A stretch of DNA of 64,000 nucleotides from Deinococcus aestuarii (GTDB lineage: Bacteria > Deinococcota > Deinococci > Deinococcales > Deinococcaceae): the NCBI RefSeq assembly GCF_018863415.1, contig NZ_JAHKSN010000004.1, forward strand, positions 71,001 through 135,000, read 5' to 3'. The notes below the pieces were generated by a model, which was not told the origin of the DNA, did no database searches, and saw only the letters and a list, made by a program, of their open reading frames with translations. Positions 27,551 through 38,004 of the stretch are shown in pieces. Position 1 is the stretch's first letter; every line of letters begins with the position of its first letter. Both the position numbers and the translations under genes were made by a program.

Positions 27551-27775
27551 TTAGGAGGGCCGTTGGCGCAAGCCGTCAACGTACCGCGCCGCCCACACCA
27601 GCACCGCGTCAACGTCCTCCCGCTCCAAATCCGGGTAGTCCACCAGAATCTCGTCCACGCCCACCCCCGCCCCCAGCAACTCCAGCACGTCGCTCACCCG
27701 AATCCGCATCCCGCGAATGCAGGGGCGCCCGCCGCACTGGGAGGGGTTGATGGTGATGCGGTCGAGAAGGGTCAT
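27551..27775 (-). CDS. DUF433 family protein (antitoxin-like)
   Basis: The 74-aa protein reads DRITINPSQCGGRPCIRGMRIRVSDVLELL, the signature of DUF433, followed by DEILVDYPDLEREDVDAVL. DUF433 proteins are often antitoxins encoded next to DUF5615 (PIN-like) toxins. No DUF5615 gene is seen on either side, so this copy appears solitary or has switched partners. The start has only a weak AGG. Confidence 0.88.
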   Translation of the reverse strand: MTLLDRITINPSQCGGRPCIRGMRIRVSDVLELLGAGVGVDEILVDYPDLEREDVDAVLVWAARYVDGLRQRPS

Positions 27776-27879
27776 ACCTGCCGTTTAACCGATCTACAAC
27801 GGTCCAGCTAGGGCGAAAGCGGGGCGTAGGCTGAACTGCTCAGGCAATTTCTCTTGCAAAGCTGCATTATGGGAGCAGT

Positions 27880-28359
27880 ATGGATGCAAACGTATTTCTC
27901 GCGGATATTCAGGAGTGGACAGATACAGATTTAGTCTTCTCCAGTATCAAGAACCAAGAAGCAAGGGGCAATCTCTGCTGTATCTCGATAAGCTATGACT
28001 TGGCACAACAAATTTCTACTTCCGCACTCGCTGGCACTTTGTCCATTATCCGAGACAGTTGGCAAAAGCGACTGGCTGAGTATGGCAAGAGCACAGGGAA
28101 CTTTTACGCCTACCTTGACGAGCAGGCCTCTCAACTTCGGTTCAGCTTAATTTCCGGTGTCGAGAGTTCATTGCCCTTTGGATGTCCGGTTGACGATTCA
28201 GCTACCCTAGAAGAAATCGTGGCGAACTTTCTGAACTGGCCGTATCTGGAAGGAATTCCATTTTCAGAGTTGCGCGAAGCTCACGAGGACGCTGGGCGAG
28301 AGGAGGCACTTCCAATGGTGCGCGTCTACAGAGCGGTCCTGGAGGCCCCACTCAACTGA
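27880..28359 (+). CDS. Hypothetical protein of lower GC
   Basis: The 159-aa protein is not recognised. It is soluble and acidic, with CCISISYDLAQQIS and a Leu/Pro-rich C-terminal part (LNWPYLEGIPFSEL). Codon use is clearly less GC-rich than neighbours, suggesting transfer. GGGAG lies 4 bases before the ATG. It stands alone between DUF433 and carB. Confidence 0.72.
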   Translation: MDANVFLADIQEWTDTDLVFSSIKNQEARGNLCCISISYDLAQQISTSALAGTLSIIRDSWQKRLAEYGKSTGNFYAYLDEQASQLRFSLISGVESSLPFGCPVDDSATLEEIVANFLNWPYLEGIPFSELREAHEDAGREEALPMVRVYRAVLEAPLN

Positions 28360-28425
28360 GCGTGCATACTCATACACACCACTCAGCCCCCTCCTCCCCT
28401 CCCCGTGCCATACTCCCTTTCTGGA

Positions 28426-31500
<3,075 letters not shown>

Positions 31501-31508
31501 GCTGAGGG

Positions 31509-31877
31509 ATGAAGAAAATTGGCGACTACATCGTTGGCCCTGCCTCCGAACTCAAGGCTTACCTTGACGACGAGTCGGGGCTACCTGTCCCCTTCAACGA
31601 CGACGACATACCGTCCCAATTCCGCCCGCTCATCCCACTTATCCGGATATGGGGCATTGGGGACGACGTTTTGCGTGACAGCAGGGTGGAAACTGCCCCC
31701 GTAGAAGAGCGGCGGGAGCTGGTTCAAGGTATGGAACACCTCTACCCTGGGTTGGTGAACTGGCTCGGCGGTGACGAGGCTCAGAAGGTACAACAGACAG
31801 ACGCCTACCATGCCCTGAGCTGCCTGTCCTACGCCTTTGAACTTGCTGCCGTCATCGAATCAGAAAGCGGAGCGTAG
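31509..31877 (+). CDS. Hypothetical protein after carB
   Basis: A 122-aa soluble acidic protein, not recognised, starting KKIGDYIVGPASELKAYL and rich in Asp/Glu. GAGG lies 2 bases before the ATG, and it begins 8 bases after carB. It lies exactly between the true carB end and the duplicated carB tail, so it belongs to the accessory segment or marks the native downstream gene. Lower GC than carB. Confidence 0.68.
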   Translation: MKKIGDYIVGPASELKAYLDDESGLPVPFNDDDIPSQFRPLIPLIRIWGIGDDVLRDSRVETAPVEERRELVQGMEHLYPGLVNWLGGDEAQKVQQTDAYHALSCLSYAFELAAVIESESGA

Positions 31878-31889
31878 CCGACCTTGCCC

Positions 31890-31971
31890 GGCCAGGGCGA
31901 TAGCCACGGCGAATGGGAGGGAGTTGGGGGTGCGGAGCTTGCAGGAGTGGGTTGAAGGCTATTTTAAATGA
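31890..31971 (+). pseudogene. Second, diverged copy of the carB 3' end
   Basis: Without gaps, 31890-31953 aligns to 31428-31491 in carB at a fixed 462-base offset, about 49 of 63 bases equal by eye. Translated, it reads ARAIATANGRELGVRSLQEWV then EGYFK-stop, against [21 protein letters not shown] then TT-stop in carB. Its TGA overlaps the ATG of the following protease gene (ATGA). It is a remnant of another carB allele, not a functional gene. Confidence 0.88.
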
Positions 31972-32720
31972 TGCGAAGACAATCAATAAAAATTATAGAT
32001 GGATACACCAACAAGGAGGGTTTGCTAGTCTCCTACGACGTAATCAATATTTCAAGCCACTACGAAAAATCTTTCAACAGTTGGCACCCAGACACCCCTA
32101 TACAAGAGATAATTACAAAGATAGAGACTATTTGTAAAGATGTTTGCGAAGAGTACCACCCTTTAGATGATATTTCTCTTCGTGTCATTGTAATGAATGA
32201 TCTGGAGAGGCGAGAGCACTCCAATGGGGTTTGGGCAGAATTTTACCCTCAAGGGGAGTCTAGTGGATATATAGTCCTCAGAATACACAAAACGGGGATT
32301 GAGCATATAGAAGCGGCAACTACACATGAACTCTTACACTTTATCCTACAATCTAGAAATTTTCAACGTCTTGCCGAGGGTGACAACAAAATCACACTAC
32401 TTCAATTTGCGTTGGAAGAGGGTATGGCCGAGTATTTTGTTGCTCAGAGGATTGGTGAGGCCTTCCTTTCAAATGGAAGAACGTTTATAGACTATCCGGA
32501 GGACTTCCTGATTTTACAAAAAAATCGGGATCAAGATTATCGGGCTGAAACCCTTAGGAACTATATTTTAAGTCATAAACCTTATGCGGTAGGCTATCAA
32601 ATAATTAAGGAGGTGTATGAGCAGAAATATAAGAACTTTCTCGTCATGATTGGTTTGGACGAGGAGCAAATTTGGCTCGATTTTGTGGACATACATCCAG
32701 AACTTAAGGGGAAAGTGTAA
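31968..32720 (+). CDS. AT-rich putative zinc metalloprotease (HExxH)
   Basis: The 250-aa product carries HELLH at residues 120-124 and EEGMAEYF at 150-157, giving the His-Glu-x-x-His plus downstream Glu pattern of gluzincin-type proteases; the arrangement recalls DUF2268 predicted proteases. No signal peptide is present. Codon use is AT-rich and unlike carB. The start overlaps the stop of the carB-tail remnant, so in its source genome it was probably coupled to carB. Substrate unknown; an exact family call needs a profile search. Confidence 0.75.
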   Translation: MMRRQSIKIIDGYTNKEGLLVSYDVINISSHYEKSFNSWHPDTPIQEIITKIETICKDVCEEYHPLDDISLRVIVMNDLERREHSNGVWAEFYPQGESSGYIVLRIHKTGIEHIEAATTHELLHFILQSRNFQRLAEGDNKITLLQFALEEGMAEYFVAQRIGEAFLSNGRTFIDYPEDFLILQKNRDQDYRAETLRNYILSHKPYAVGYQIIKEVYEQKYKNFLVMIGLDEEQIWLDFVDIHPELKGKV

Positions 32721-32803
32721 TTCGTTTCGAGTCGGAAACAACTTTGTATTTCCACGTATTCAGGCTAACTTATCTGCCCCAGCACAGGCCGCAGCCCCGG
32801 ACG

Positions 32804-32833
32804 GTGGGGTTGGGCGGGGCGGGGTGGGGTGGG
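32804..32833 (+). repeat. G-run cluster (possible G-quadruplex)
   Basis: Six runs of three or four G separated by one or two bases lie just past the 3' end of the PIN gene (convergent side). Such spacing allows G-quadruplex formation. Deinococcus genomes are known for such tracts. Confidence 0.5.
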
Positions 32834-32837
32834 CAGG

Positions 32838-33407
32838 TCAAATCTTCTCCGCCCACACCTGCAACTTCTCCGCGAAGCTTGGCACCTCGGCGCGTTTCAG
32901 GCCGTCCAACAATTCCTGCGTTGTGATAGGCGGCCTGCTCAGGGCGGCGCGAAGCTCCTGCAAAGCTTCCAAGACACTCGCCGTCTGTCCCTCCAGGCAG
33001 CCTTGCAGGAAGGGATCGGGGTGGACGGCTTGCAGGTGAGGGGGAAGTGCGCGGCTTGGGAAGTCGGCAAGATTGAAGGTGAGTAGGACGCTGGCACCGC
33101 TGGCAAGAGCGGCATTCAAAACGTGCTGGTCATCCGGGTCGGGCAGAGTGTGGTCGCTCCTGGCCTGGGCCGTCACCAGGGACTCGGGGACAGCTCTATT
33201 CATCATGTCGCGGGTGCGCTCCAACCTCACGCGGCTCAGGTCCGGTCGGTGGGCCAGCAGGTTCCCGATCCATTCCTCGTGTATTTCATTCGTCCAGCGA
33301 GGCCGGATGACACCCTGAATGCCTAAACGCACGATCAGGTCACGCACCAGGCTCTTGTAAAGGACGTTCGCGTCACATAGGACGACCGCGCCATGCAGGA
33401 CGGGCAT
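32838..33407 (-). CDS. PIN-domain toxin (PIN_3 type)
   Basis: The 189-aa protein starts VLHGAVVLCDANVLYKSLVRD, with the first PIN aspartate, then RWTNEIHEEWIGNL, DPDDQHVLNAALASGA and LLTFNLADFP, the order of acidic residues in PIN_3 ribonucleases. ATG 33407 overlaps the antitoxin TGA (TGATG). Partner of the HTH protein just upstream. The C-terminal ~50 residues are helical. Confidence 0.86.
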   Translation of the reverse strand: MPVLHGAVVLCDANVLYKSLVRDLIVRLGIQGVIRPRWTNEIHEEWIGNLLAHRPDLSRVRLERTRDMMNRAVPESLVTAQARSDHTLPDPDDQHVLNAALASGASVLLTFNLADFPSRALPPHLQAVHPDPFLQGCLEGQTASVLEALQELRAALSRPPITTQELLDGLKRAEVPSFAEKLQVWAEKI

Positions 33408-33823
33408 CAATAGAGGCCCATTTCCTGTGCCTCTGCGGTGATCTGATCGGCCAGGGCCTTCCGCTCCCGGAGGTCTTTCTGCTGATACGCGAGCAGATCA
33501 CTCAAGCGGATGCGACGGTGACTCCCCACCTTGCGGTAGGGAATCCTCCCCTGATTCAGCACCTGCTCGATCAGGTAGGGGCGGCTGACACCGAGCAGGT
33601 CAGCGGCCTGCTGGGTGCTCAGTTCCTCCTGCTGGCTCAGGATCGTGACGCTCTCGCCGTTCCCCAGGCGCTCCAAAAGACCCCGGAGCAGTTCAGCGAG
33701 AGCAGGGGTGAGGGGCAGGCTGGTCGAGCCTGTACTGAGCCGCACGTCGTTCTGGCTCAGGAGTTGTTGGGCGTCCTTGGCGAGGGTCTGTTCCTTCAAG
33801 TCGGGAGTGTGATGCAATGTCAT
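33407..33823 (-). CDS. Antitoxin with excisionase-type HTH domain
   Basis: The 138-aa protein has an N-terminal segment (GSTSLPLTPALAELLRGLL) and a MerR/excisionase-type HTH at about residues 68-112 (STQQAADLLGVSRPYLI, then RIPYRKVGSHRRIRLSDLL). The C-terminal tail (QQKDLRERKALADQI to EMGLY) would bind the toxin. GGTGAAGG precedes the ATG. Such pairs are common PIN_3 toxin-antitoxin modules and are expected to autoregulate. Confidence 0.87.
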   Translation of the reverse strand: MTLHHTPDLKEQTLAKDAQQLLSQNDVRLSTGSTSLPLTPALAELLRGLLERLGNGESVTILSQQEELSTQQAADLLGVSRPYLIEQVLNQGRIPYRKVGSHRRIRLSDLLAYQQKDLRERKALADQITAEAQEMGLY

Positions 33824-33839
33824 CCTTCACCTCGACCCC

Positions 33840-33868
33840 ATTATTCGCAATAGTCGAAGCATTCGCAA
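33840..33868 (-). promoter_or_regulatory. Promoter and repeat operator of the HTH/PIN module
   Basis: On the minus strand TTGCGA (33868-33863), 17 bases, AATAAT (33845-33840) form a good promoter 17 bases before the antitoxin start. The word TTGCGAAT occurs twice, 18 bases apart, once at the -35 and once reaching the -10, so a bound antitoxin would block RNA polymerase. Confidence 0.6.
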
Positions 33869-33927
33869 CACTTGTGCCGCAGCAACAGACAGGGGTTGGG
33901 TTAGGCATGGTGGGTAGAGCGAAAGAA

Positions 33928-34341
33928 TCAATAGGGGTCTACCTCCTGCCCAATTTCTGTGACCTCCTGGGCAAGGGCTTTGCGCTCGGCCAAGTCCTGC
34001 TGCTGGGCGCTCACTCCCACTTCCTCATCTGCAAGCGATGGCCCCAGCAGATCGGGCAACAGCTCCTCAATGGGAGGCCCACTTACAGGAGCGAGCGTGG
34101 CCGAACCCTTCACTTTTAATCCCAGCGGACTTCCACCCAGCAGCCGCAGGGCACGCTCAACGGCCGGACGATCCGCCTCGTTAGCCCTCTCCACAAGCTC
34201 TTTCTCTTGGAGTCCCCTCACAGCGTGGGCCACAGCTTCGCTCCGGCTGGCGAGGGCGTGGGTCTGCCGGTACTCATCGAGGTAGGCGACGAGCGCGGCG
34301 GGGAGGGTCACCGTCACTCGCCTGGCCTCATCGCCGGTCAT
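33928..34341 (-). CDS. Orphan chimeric antitoxin (RHH head, shared tail)
   Basis: The 137-aa protein starts with a ribbon-helix-helix domain (RRVTVTLPAALVAYLDEYRQ, then SRSEAVAHAVRGL). Its C-terminal third (GSATLAPVSGPPIEELLPDLL, later QQQDLAERKALAQEVTEIGQE to DPY) parallels the N-terminal segment and tail of the adjacent HTH antitoxin, but the HTH between them is missing. TAGGAT lies 6 bases before ATG (leaderless). The base where a toxin ATG would overlap its stop is changed (TGATT for TGATG) and no toxin follows. Confidence 0.8.
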   Translation of the reverse strand: MTGDEARRVTVTLPAALVAYLDEYRQTHALASRSEAVAHAVRGLQEKELVERANEADRPAVERALRLLGGSPLGLKVKGSATLAPVSGPPIEELLPDLLGPSLADEEVGVSAQQQDLAERKALAQEVTEIGQEVDPY

Positions 34342-34350
34342 GCCCCCATC

Positions 34351-35058
34351 CTACGAGGGCCCGGCGGGTGCTTTCTCGTCCAACCACTCCAACGCCTCCT
34401 CCAGCACCTCGCGCGGGACCGTGTGCCCCCCGTGGAACTCGCGGTAGGTCACGTCGTACCCGGCCCGCTGAAGCTGCGGCACGATCACGCGGCTACAGCG
34501 GTCGATGGGGAGAACGCGGTCCCCGTCGCCGTGCGCGACGAAGATGCGGGGGGCGCCGACCTGCGCGGCGGGGGCCATGAAACCGGGGGCAAAGGCCATC
34601 AGGTGCGTGAACAGGTCGCCGTTGCCCAGCCCCAGGGACAGGGCGTAGGAGGCGCCGTCCGAGAAGCCGTCGAGCACGACCCGGGCCGGGTCCACCGGAT
34701 ACCGCGCGAAGACGTGGGCGAGGGCACGGTCGATGAACGCCACGTCGGGACCGTAGCCGCCCCGGATCACGTCCCAGGTGCCGCCGCGCGAGTCGGGCGC
34801 GAGGAGGAGCAGCCCGCGCTCCTCGGCAGCGGCGGTGAAGGGGGCGATGCTGTGGCTGGCCTCACTGCCCGCACCGTGCAGCAGGACCAGCAGCGGGCGC
34901 GGGCCGGGGAGCGGGTGGGAGGTGGGCACGTAGAGCAGGCCGTCGCGGCGGTCTCCCAGGCCCAGCGGTTGCAGGCCGCGCTCCTGGGGCATCTGGACGA
35001 CCTCGCCCGGGCGCGCGGTCAGGCGGCTGGCCTCTTCGCTCCTTCGTCTTCCCGTCAT
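34351..35058 (-). CDS. Alpha/beta hydrolase (esterase/phospholipase-like)
   Basis: The 235-aa protein has the oxyanion region LLVLLHGAGSEASHS, the nucleophile elbow GFSDGASYAL (Ser), the Asp of AHGDGDRVLPI and the His of EFHGGHTVP, completing a catalytic triad. It resembles carboxylesterase/phospholipase or short PHB-depolymerase-like enzymes. No signal peptide. A start further in is possible because the first ~25 residues are poorly conserved in character. Confidence 0.85.
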   Translation of the reverse strand: MTGRRRSEEASRLTARPGEVVQMPQERGLQPLGLGDRRDGLLYVPTSHPLPGPRPLLVLLHGAGSEASHSIAPFTAAAEERGLLLLAPDSRGGTWDVIRGGYGPDVAFIDRALAHVFARYPVDPARVVLDGFSDGASYALSLGLGNGDLFTHLMAFAPGFMAPAAQVGAPRIFVAHGDGDRVLPIDRCSRVIVPQLQRAGYDVTYREFHGGHTVPREVLEEALEWLDEKAPAGPS

Positions 35059-35155
35059 GTCCCGGCATTGTGTCCTCCCGCCCGGGAGGAATGGGTGAAG
35101 GCGGAGTTGGGAGGCCGCACACCTCGCCCGGGGAGCCGCCTCCTACGCTCGGCAC

Positions 35156-35344
35156 ATGGACGACCAGAACGAGGCCGAACAGATGCAGGACGCCTACGCC
35201 CGGCGCCAGGAGCACGAGCGGGAGACGGGCAAGACGAGCGCCGGGGGAGCGGGCAGCACCGGCACGCCGGGCAACGCCGAGACGGGCGCGCAGACGACGG
35301 ACGGGGCCGACGGCGGCGCACGCTCCGGGGTGACGGAGAGCTGA
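35156..35344 (+). CDS. Small hydrophilic glycine-rich protein
   Basis: The 62-aa product is acidic at the start (DDQNEAEQMQDAYARRQEHE) and then Gly/Thr/Ala-rich, probably disordered. TACGCT lies 6 bases before the ATG, a strong leaderless signal supporting expression despite the small size. Function unknown; hydrophilic, disordered proteins of this kind occur among stress proteins, which is only an analogy. Confidence 0.65.
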   Translation: MDDQNEAEQMQDAYARRQEHERETGKTSAGGAGSTGTPGNAETGAQTTDGADGGARSGVTES

Positions 35345-35385
35345 GACCGTCTTCGACCCCGGGAGGGGGCCGCAGAAACGTTCAG

Positions 35386-35412
35386 GGGGTGACCTTTCTG
35401 CCCGGTCACCCC
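35386..35412. promoter_or_regulatory. Perfect inverted repeat over the -35 region of the Excalibur gene
   Basis: GGGGTGACC and GGTCACCCC pair over 9 bp around a 9-base spacer, ending 6 bases before the -10 TATGCT. The -35 position falls inside it. It could be an operator, or the terminator of the preceding small gene (no T-run). Confidence 0.5.
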
Positions 35413-35430
35413 GCCTGCTATGCTCCGCCA

Positions 35431-35826
35431 ATGCGCCATCTCGCTTTGCTGCTGGCCCTCTCCGTCACGCTGCTCGGGATGTCCGAGGCGGCGACCGCGC
35501 TGACGACCACGCCCGTCAACCTGCGCCGGGCGCCGAGCGAGGCGGGAAGAATTCTGGGCGTCGTTCCCGGCAACACGCTGCTGCTCGTGGCCTGCCAGGG
35601 TCAGTGGTGCCGGACCACCTACGCGGGGCAGGCGGGGTACGTGGCACGCTCCTTCGTGCGGCCCGTCACCGGAAGCGCGCGGCTGACCGGGCCGGGGGCC
35701 GTGTACTACCGCTCGTGCGCGGCGATGCGGGCGGCGAACGCAGCTCCGGTGCGGCTGGGCAAGCCCGGCTACCGCACCGCCCTCGACCGCAACGGAAACG
35801 GCGTGGCCTGCGAGAACGGCGAGTAA
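35431..35826 (+). CDS. Secreted SH3-Excalibur domain protein
   Basis: The 131-aa protein has a signal peptide (1-22), a bacterial SH3 domain (VNLRRAPSEAGRILGVVPGN to GYVARSFV) and a C-terminal Excalibur calcium-binding motif (YYRSCAAMRAANAAPV, then ALDRNGNGVACE). Excalibur domains occur on extracellular and nuclease-associated proteins. An extended -10 (TGCTATGCT) lies 6 bases before the ATG (leaderless). Confidence 0.9.
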   Translation: MRHLALLLALSVTLLGMSEAATALTTTPVNLRRAPSEAGRILGVVPGNTLLLVACQGQWCRTTYAGQAGYVARSFVRPVTGSARLTGPGAVYYRSCAAMRAANAAPVRLGKPGYRTALDRNGNGVACENGE

Positions 35827-35839
35827 CGCCACAAGGTCA

Positions 35840-35880
35840 GGAGGCCGCCCCGAACGTGTGGGCGGCCTCCTTCTCTTTCG
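35840..35880. terminator. Bidirectional intrinsic terminator
   Basis: An 11-bp perfect stem (GGAGGCCGCCC with GGGCGGCCTCC) and 9-base loop lie between the convergent Excalibur and msrB genes. A T-rich run (TTCTCTTTC) follows on the plus strand. Confidence 0.9.
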
Positions 35881-35883
35881 CGC

Positions 35884-36348
<465 letters not shown>

Positions 36349-36520
36349 GGGGCGAGTGTAGAGGACGGGGCCGGGCCGGAAGAGGAGGATGACCGGGGTG
36401 GAGCCCCCACGCCGCCCTGTCCCGGCACGGGTCCGGCCAGTTGTCCGGCGGGGCTGCGCCAAGCGCCTCCAAACCCCGGCCCCTCCACCCGGCCTTCAGC
36501 CGTGGGCCGTAGGATGGGGA

Positions 36521-37939
36521 ATGACGCGCCTGGTGCTGGCCCTTCTGCTCGTGACCCTGCTGGGCGCGGCCCGCGCGGCGGCCGACCCGGCGCGGGCGGC
36601 GGCCTTTGCGGCGAATGCCCGGCTGGCGCGCACGGTCAACTTCGGGGACATGCTGGAGTCCCCCCGGGAGGGCGACTGGGGCCTGCGGCTGGAAGACCGC
36701 TTCTTCGACCTGGCGCGGGCGGCGGGCTTCACGGCGGTGCGGCTCCCGGTGCGCTGGACCACCCGGGCGGGCAGGGCGGCGCCCTACACGGTGGACCCGG
36801 CCTTCCTCCGGCGGGTGGACGGGGCGGTGGCGGGGGCGCGGCGGCGCGGGCTGGCGATCATCCTCGACTTCCACCACAATACCGAGCTGGAGGAGGACCC
36901 GGCCGGGCAGCGGGAGCGCTTCCTGGCGATCTGGCGCCAGATTGCCGAGCACGAGCGCAAGCAGCCAGGCGACGTGCTCTTCGAGGTGCTGAACGAGCCG
37001 AGCGGCGCGCTGGACGCCGTGTGGAACGACCTTCAGGCGCGGGCGCTGCGGGTGATCCGCGCGTCCAACCCGCGCCGGGTGGTGATCGTGGGGGCGGGCG
37101 GCTGGAACGGCGCCGAGACCCTGGCGGGGCTGCGGTTGCCGGACGACCCCCACCTGATCGTCACCTTCCACGCCTATACCCCCCTCACCTTCACCCACCA
37201 GGGCGCCGACTGGGTGACGCCGACGCCGCCCACCGGGGTCACGTGGCCGGGGGAGGGGCTGCACCCCGTTCGCGGCTGGCAGAACTGGTCGTGGGACCTG
37301 GAGACCCAGGGCACCTCCTCCGGCCTGCGTCTCACGCCCCGCCGTCCCTGGGGCGCCCTCTACCTGCACCGCGACACGCCGCTGCGGGGCGTGCGGGAGG
37401 TCGCCTTCACCACCGACCGCCGGGCCGAGGTCCGGGTGGTGTGCCAGGAGCGGAACGTGTCCGGGAGTGACCCGCCGGGCGTGAACGTGGTGGCGCAGCC
37501 CGGACGGCGAACGCGCGTGACGGCGACGGGCTGCGGCGGGGGCGCCACCCTGCGCGACCTGTGGCTGATGCCCATCGGGGACACGGTGCAGCCGCCCCTC
37601 ACGGTGAGCGGGCTGGAGGTGGTCACGCCCGCGGGAACCCTGCCCCTGCTGGGCACCGCCGCGGACGAGGCCGCGTGGCCGCTGCGGGTCGCCGCCGCCT
37701 GGGCGCGGGCGCACGGCCGTCCGCTCTTCCTGGGCGAGTTCGGCGCCTACGGGCGGGCCGACCCGGCCTCCCGCGTGCGCTGGGCCGCCTTCGTGCGCGC
37801 GGAGGCCGAGCGGCTGGGCATGTCGTGGGGCTGGTGGGAGCTGGCCTCCGGCTTCGGGGTGTACGACCCGAAGCAAAACGTCTGGAATCGCCCCCTGCTG
37901 CGCGCGTTGTTGCCGACCTCCCCGCTGGCCCGCCCCTGA
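36521..37939 (+). CDS. Glycoside hydrolase family 5 (cellulase-like) with internal insertion
   Basis: The 472-aa product has a signal peptide (1-20) and a GH5 barrel: FGDMLESPREGDWGL, ILDFHHN (117-120), acid/base Glu159 in LNEP, His217 in TFHAYTP and nucleophile Glu406 in FLGEFGAYG. Between about 250 and 372 lies an extra beta-rich block (GLRLTPRRPWGALYLHRDTP onward) not present in typical GH5 enzymes, possibly a carbohydrate-binding insertion. TAGGAT lies 5 bases before the ATG. Substrate could be a beta-glucan, unproven. Confidence 0.88.
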   Translation: MTRLVLALLLVTLLGAARAAADPARAAAFAANARLARTVNFGDMLESPREGDWGLRLEDRFFDLARAAGFTAVRLPVRWTTRAGRAAPYTVDPAFLRRVDGAVAGARRRGLAIILDFHHNTELEEDPAGQRERFLAIWRQIAEHERKQPGDVLFEVLNEPSGALDAVWNDLQARALRVIRASNPRRVVIVGAGGWNGAETLAGLRLPDDPHLIVTFHAYTPLTFTHQGADWVTPTPPTGVTWPGEGLHPVRGWQNWSWDLETQGTSSGLRLTPRRPWGALYLHRDTPLRGVREVAFTTDRRAEVRVVCQERNVSGSDPPGVNVVAQPGRRTRVTATGCGGGATLRDLWLMPIGDTVQPPLTVSGLEVVTPAGTLPLLGTAADEAAWPLRVAAAWARAHGRPLFLGEFGAYGRADPASRVRWAAFVRAEAERLGMSWGWWELASGFGVYDPKQNVWNRPLLRALLPTSPLARP

Positions 37940-37969
37940 GCCCCGGCCCGGAGGGTGGGCCCACCCCCC

Positions 37970-37998
37970 TTGCTTTGTTTTTTAAAGCGGTTTAATAT
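37970..37998 (+). promoter_or_regulatory. frnE: Sigma-70-type promoter of frnE
   Basis: TTGCTT, a 17-base spacer and TAATAT lie with the -10 ending 6 bases before the frnE ATG, so the transcript would be leaderless. The AT-rich spacer contains TTAAA-GCGG-TTTAA, a small inverted repeat. Confidence 0.75.
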
Positions 37999-38004
37999 GG
38001 ACCC

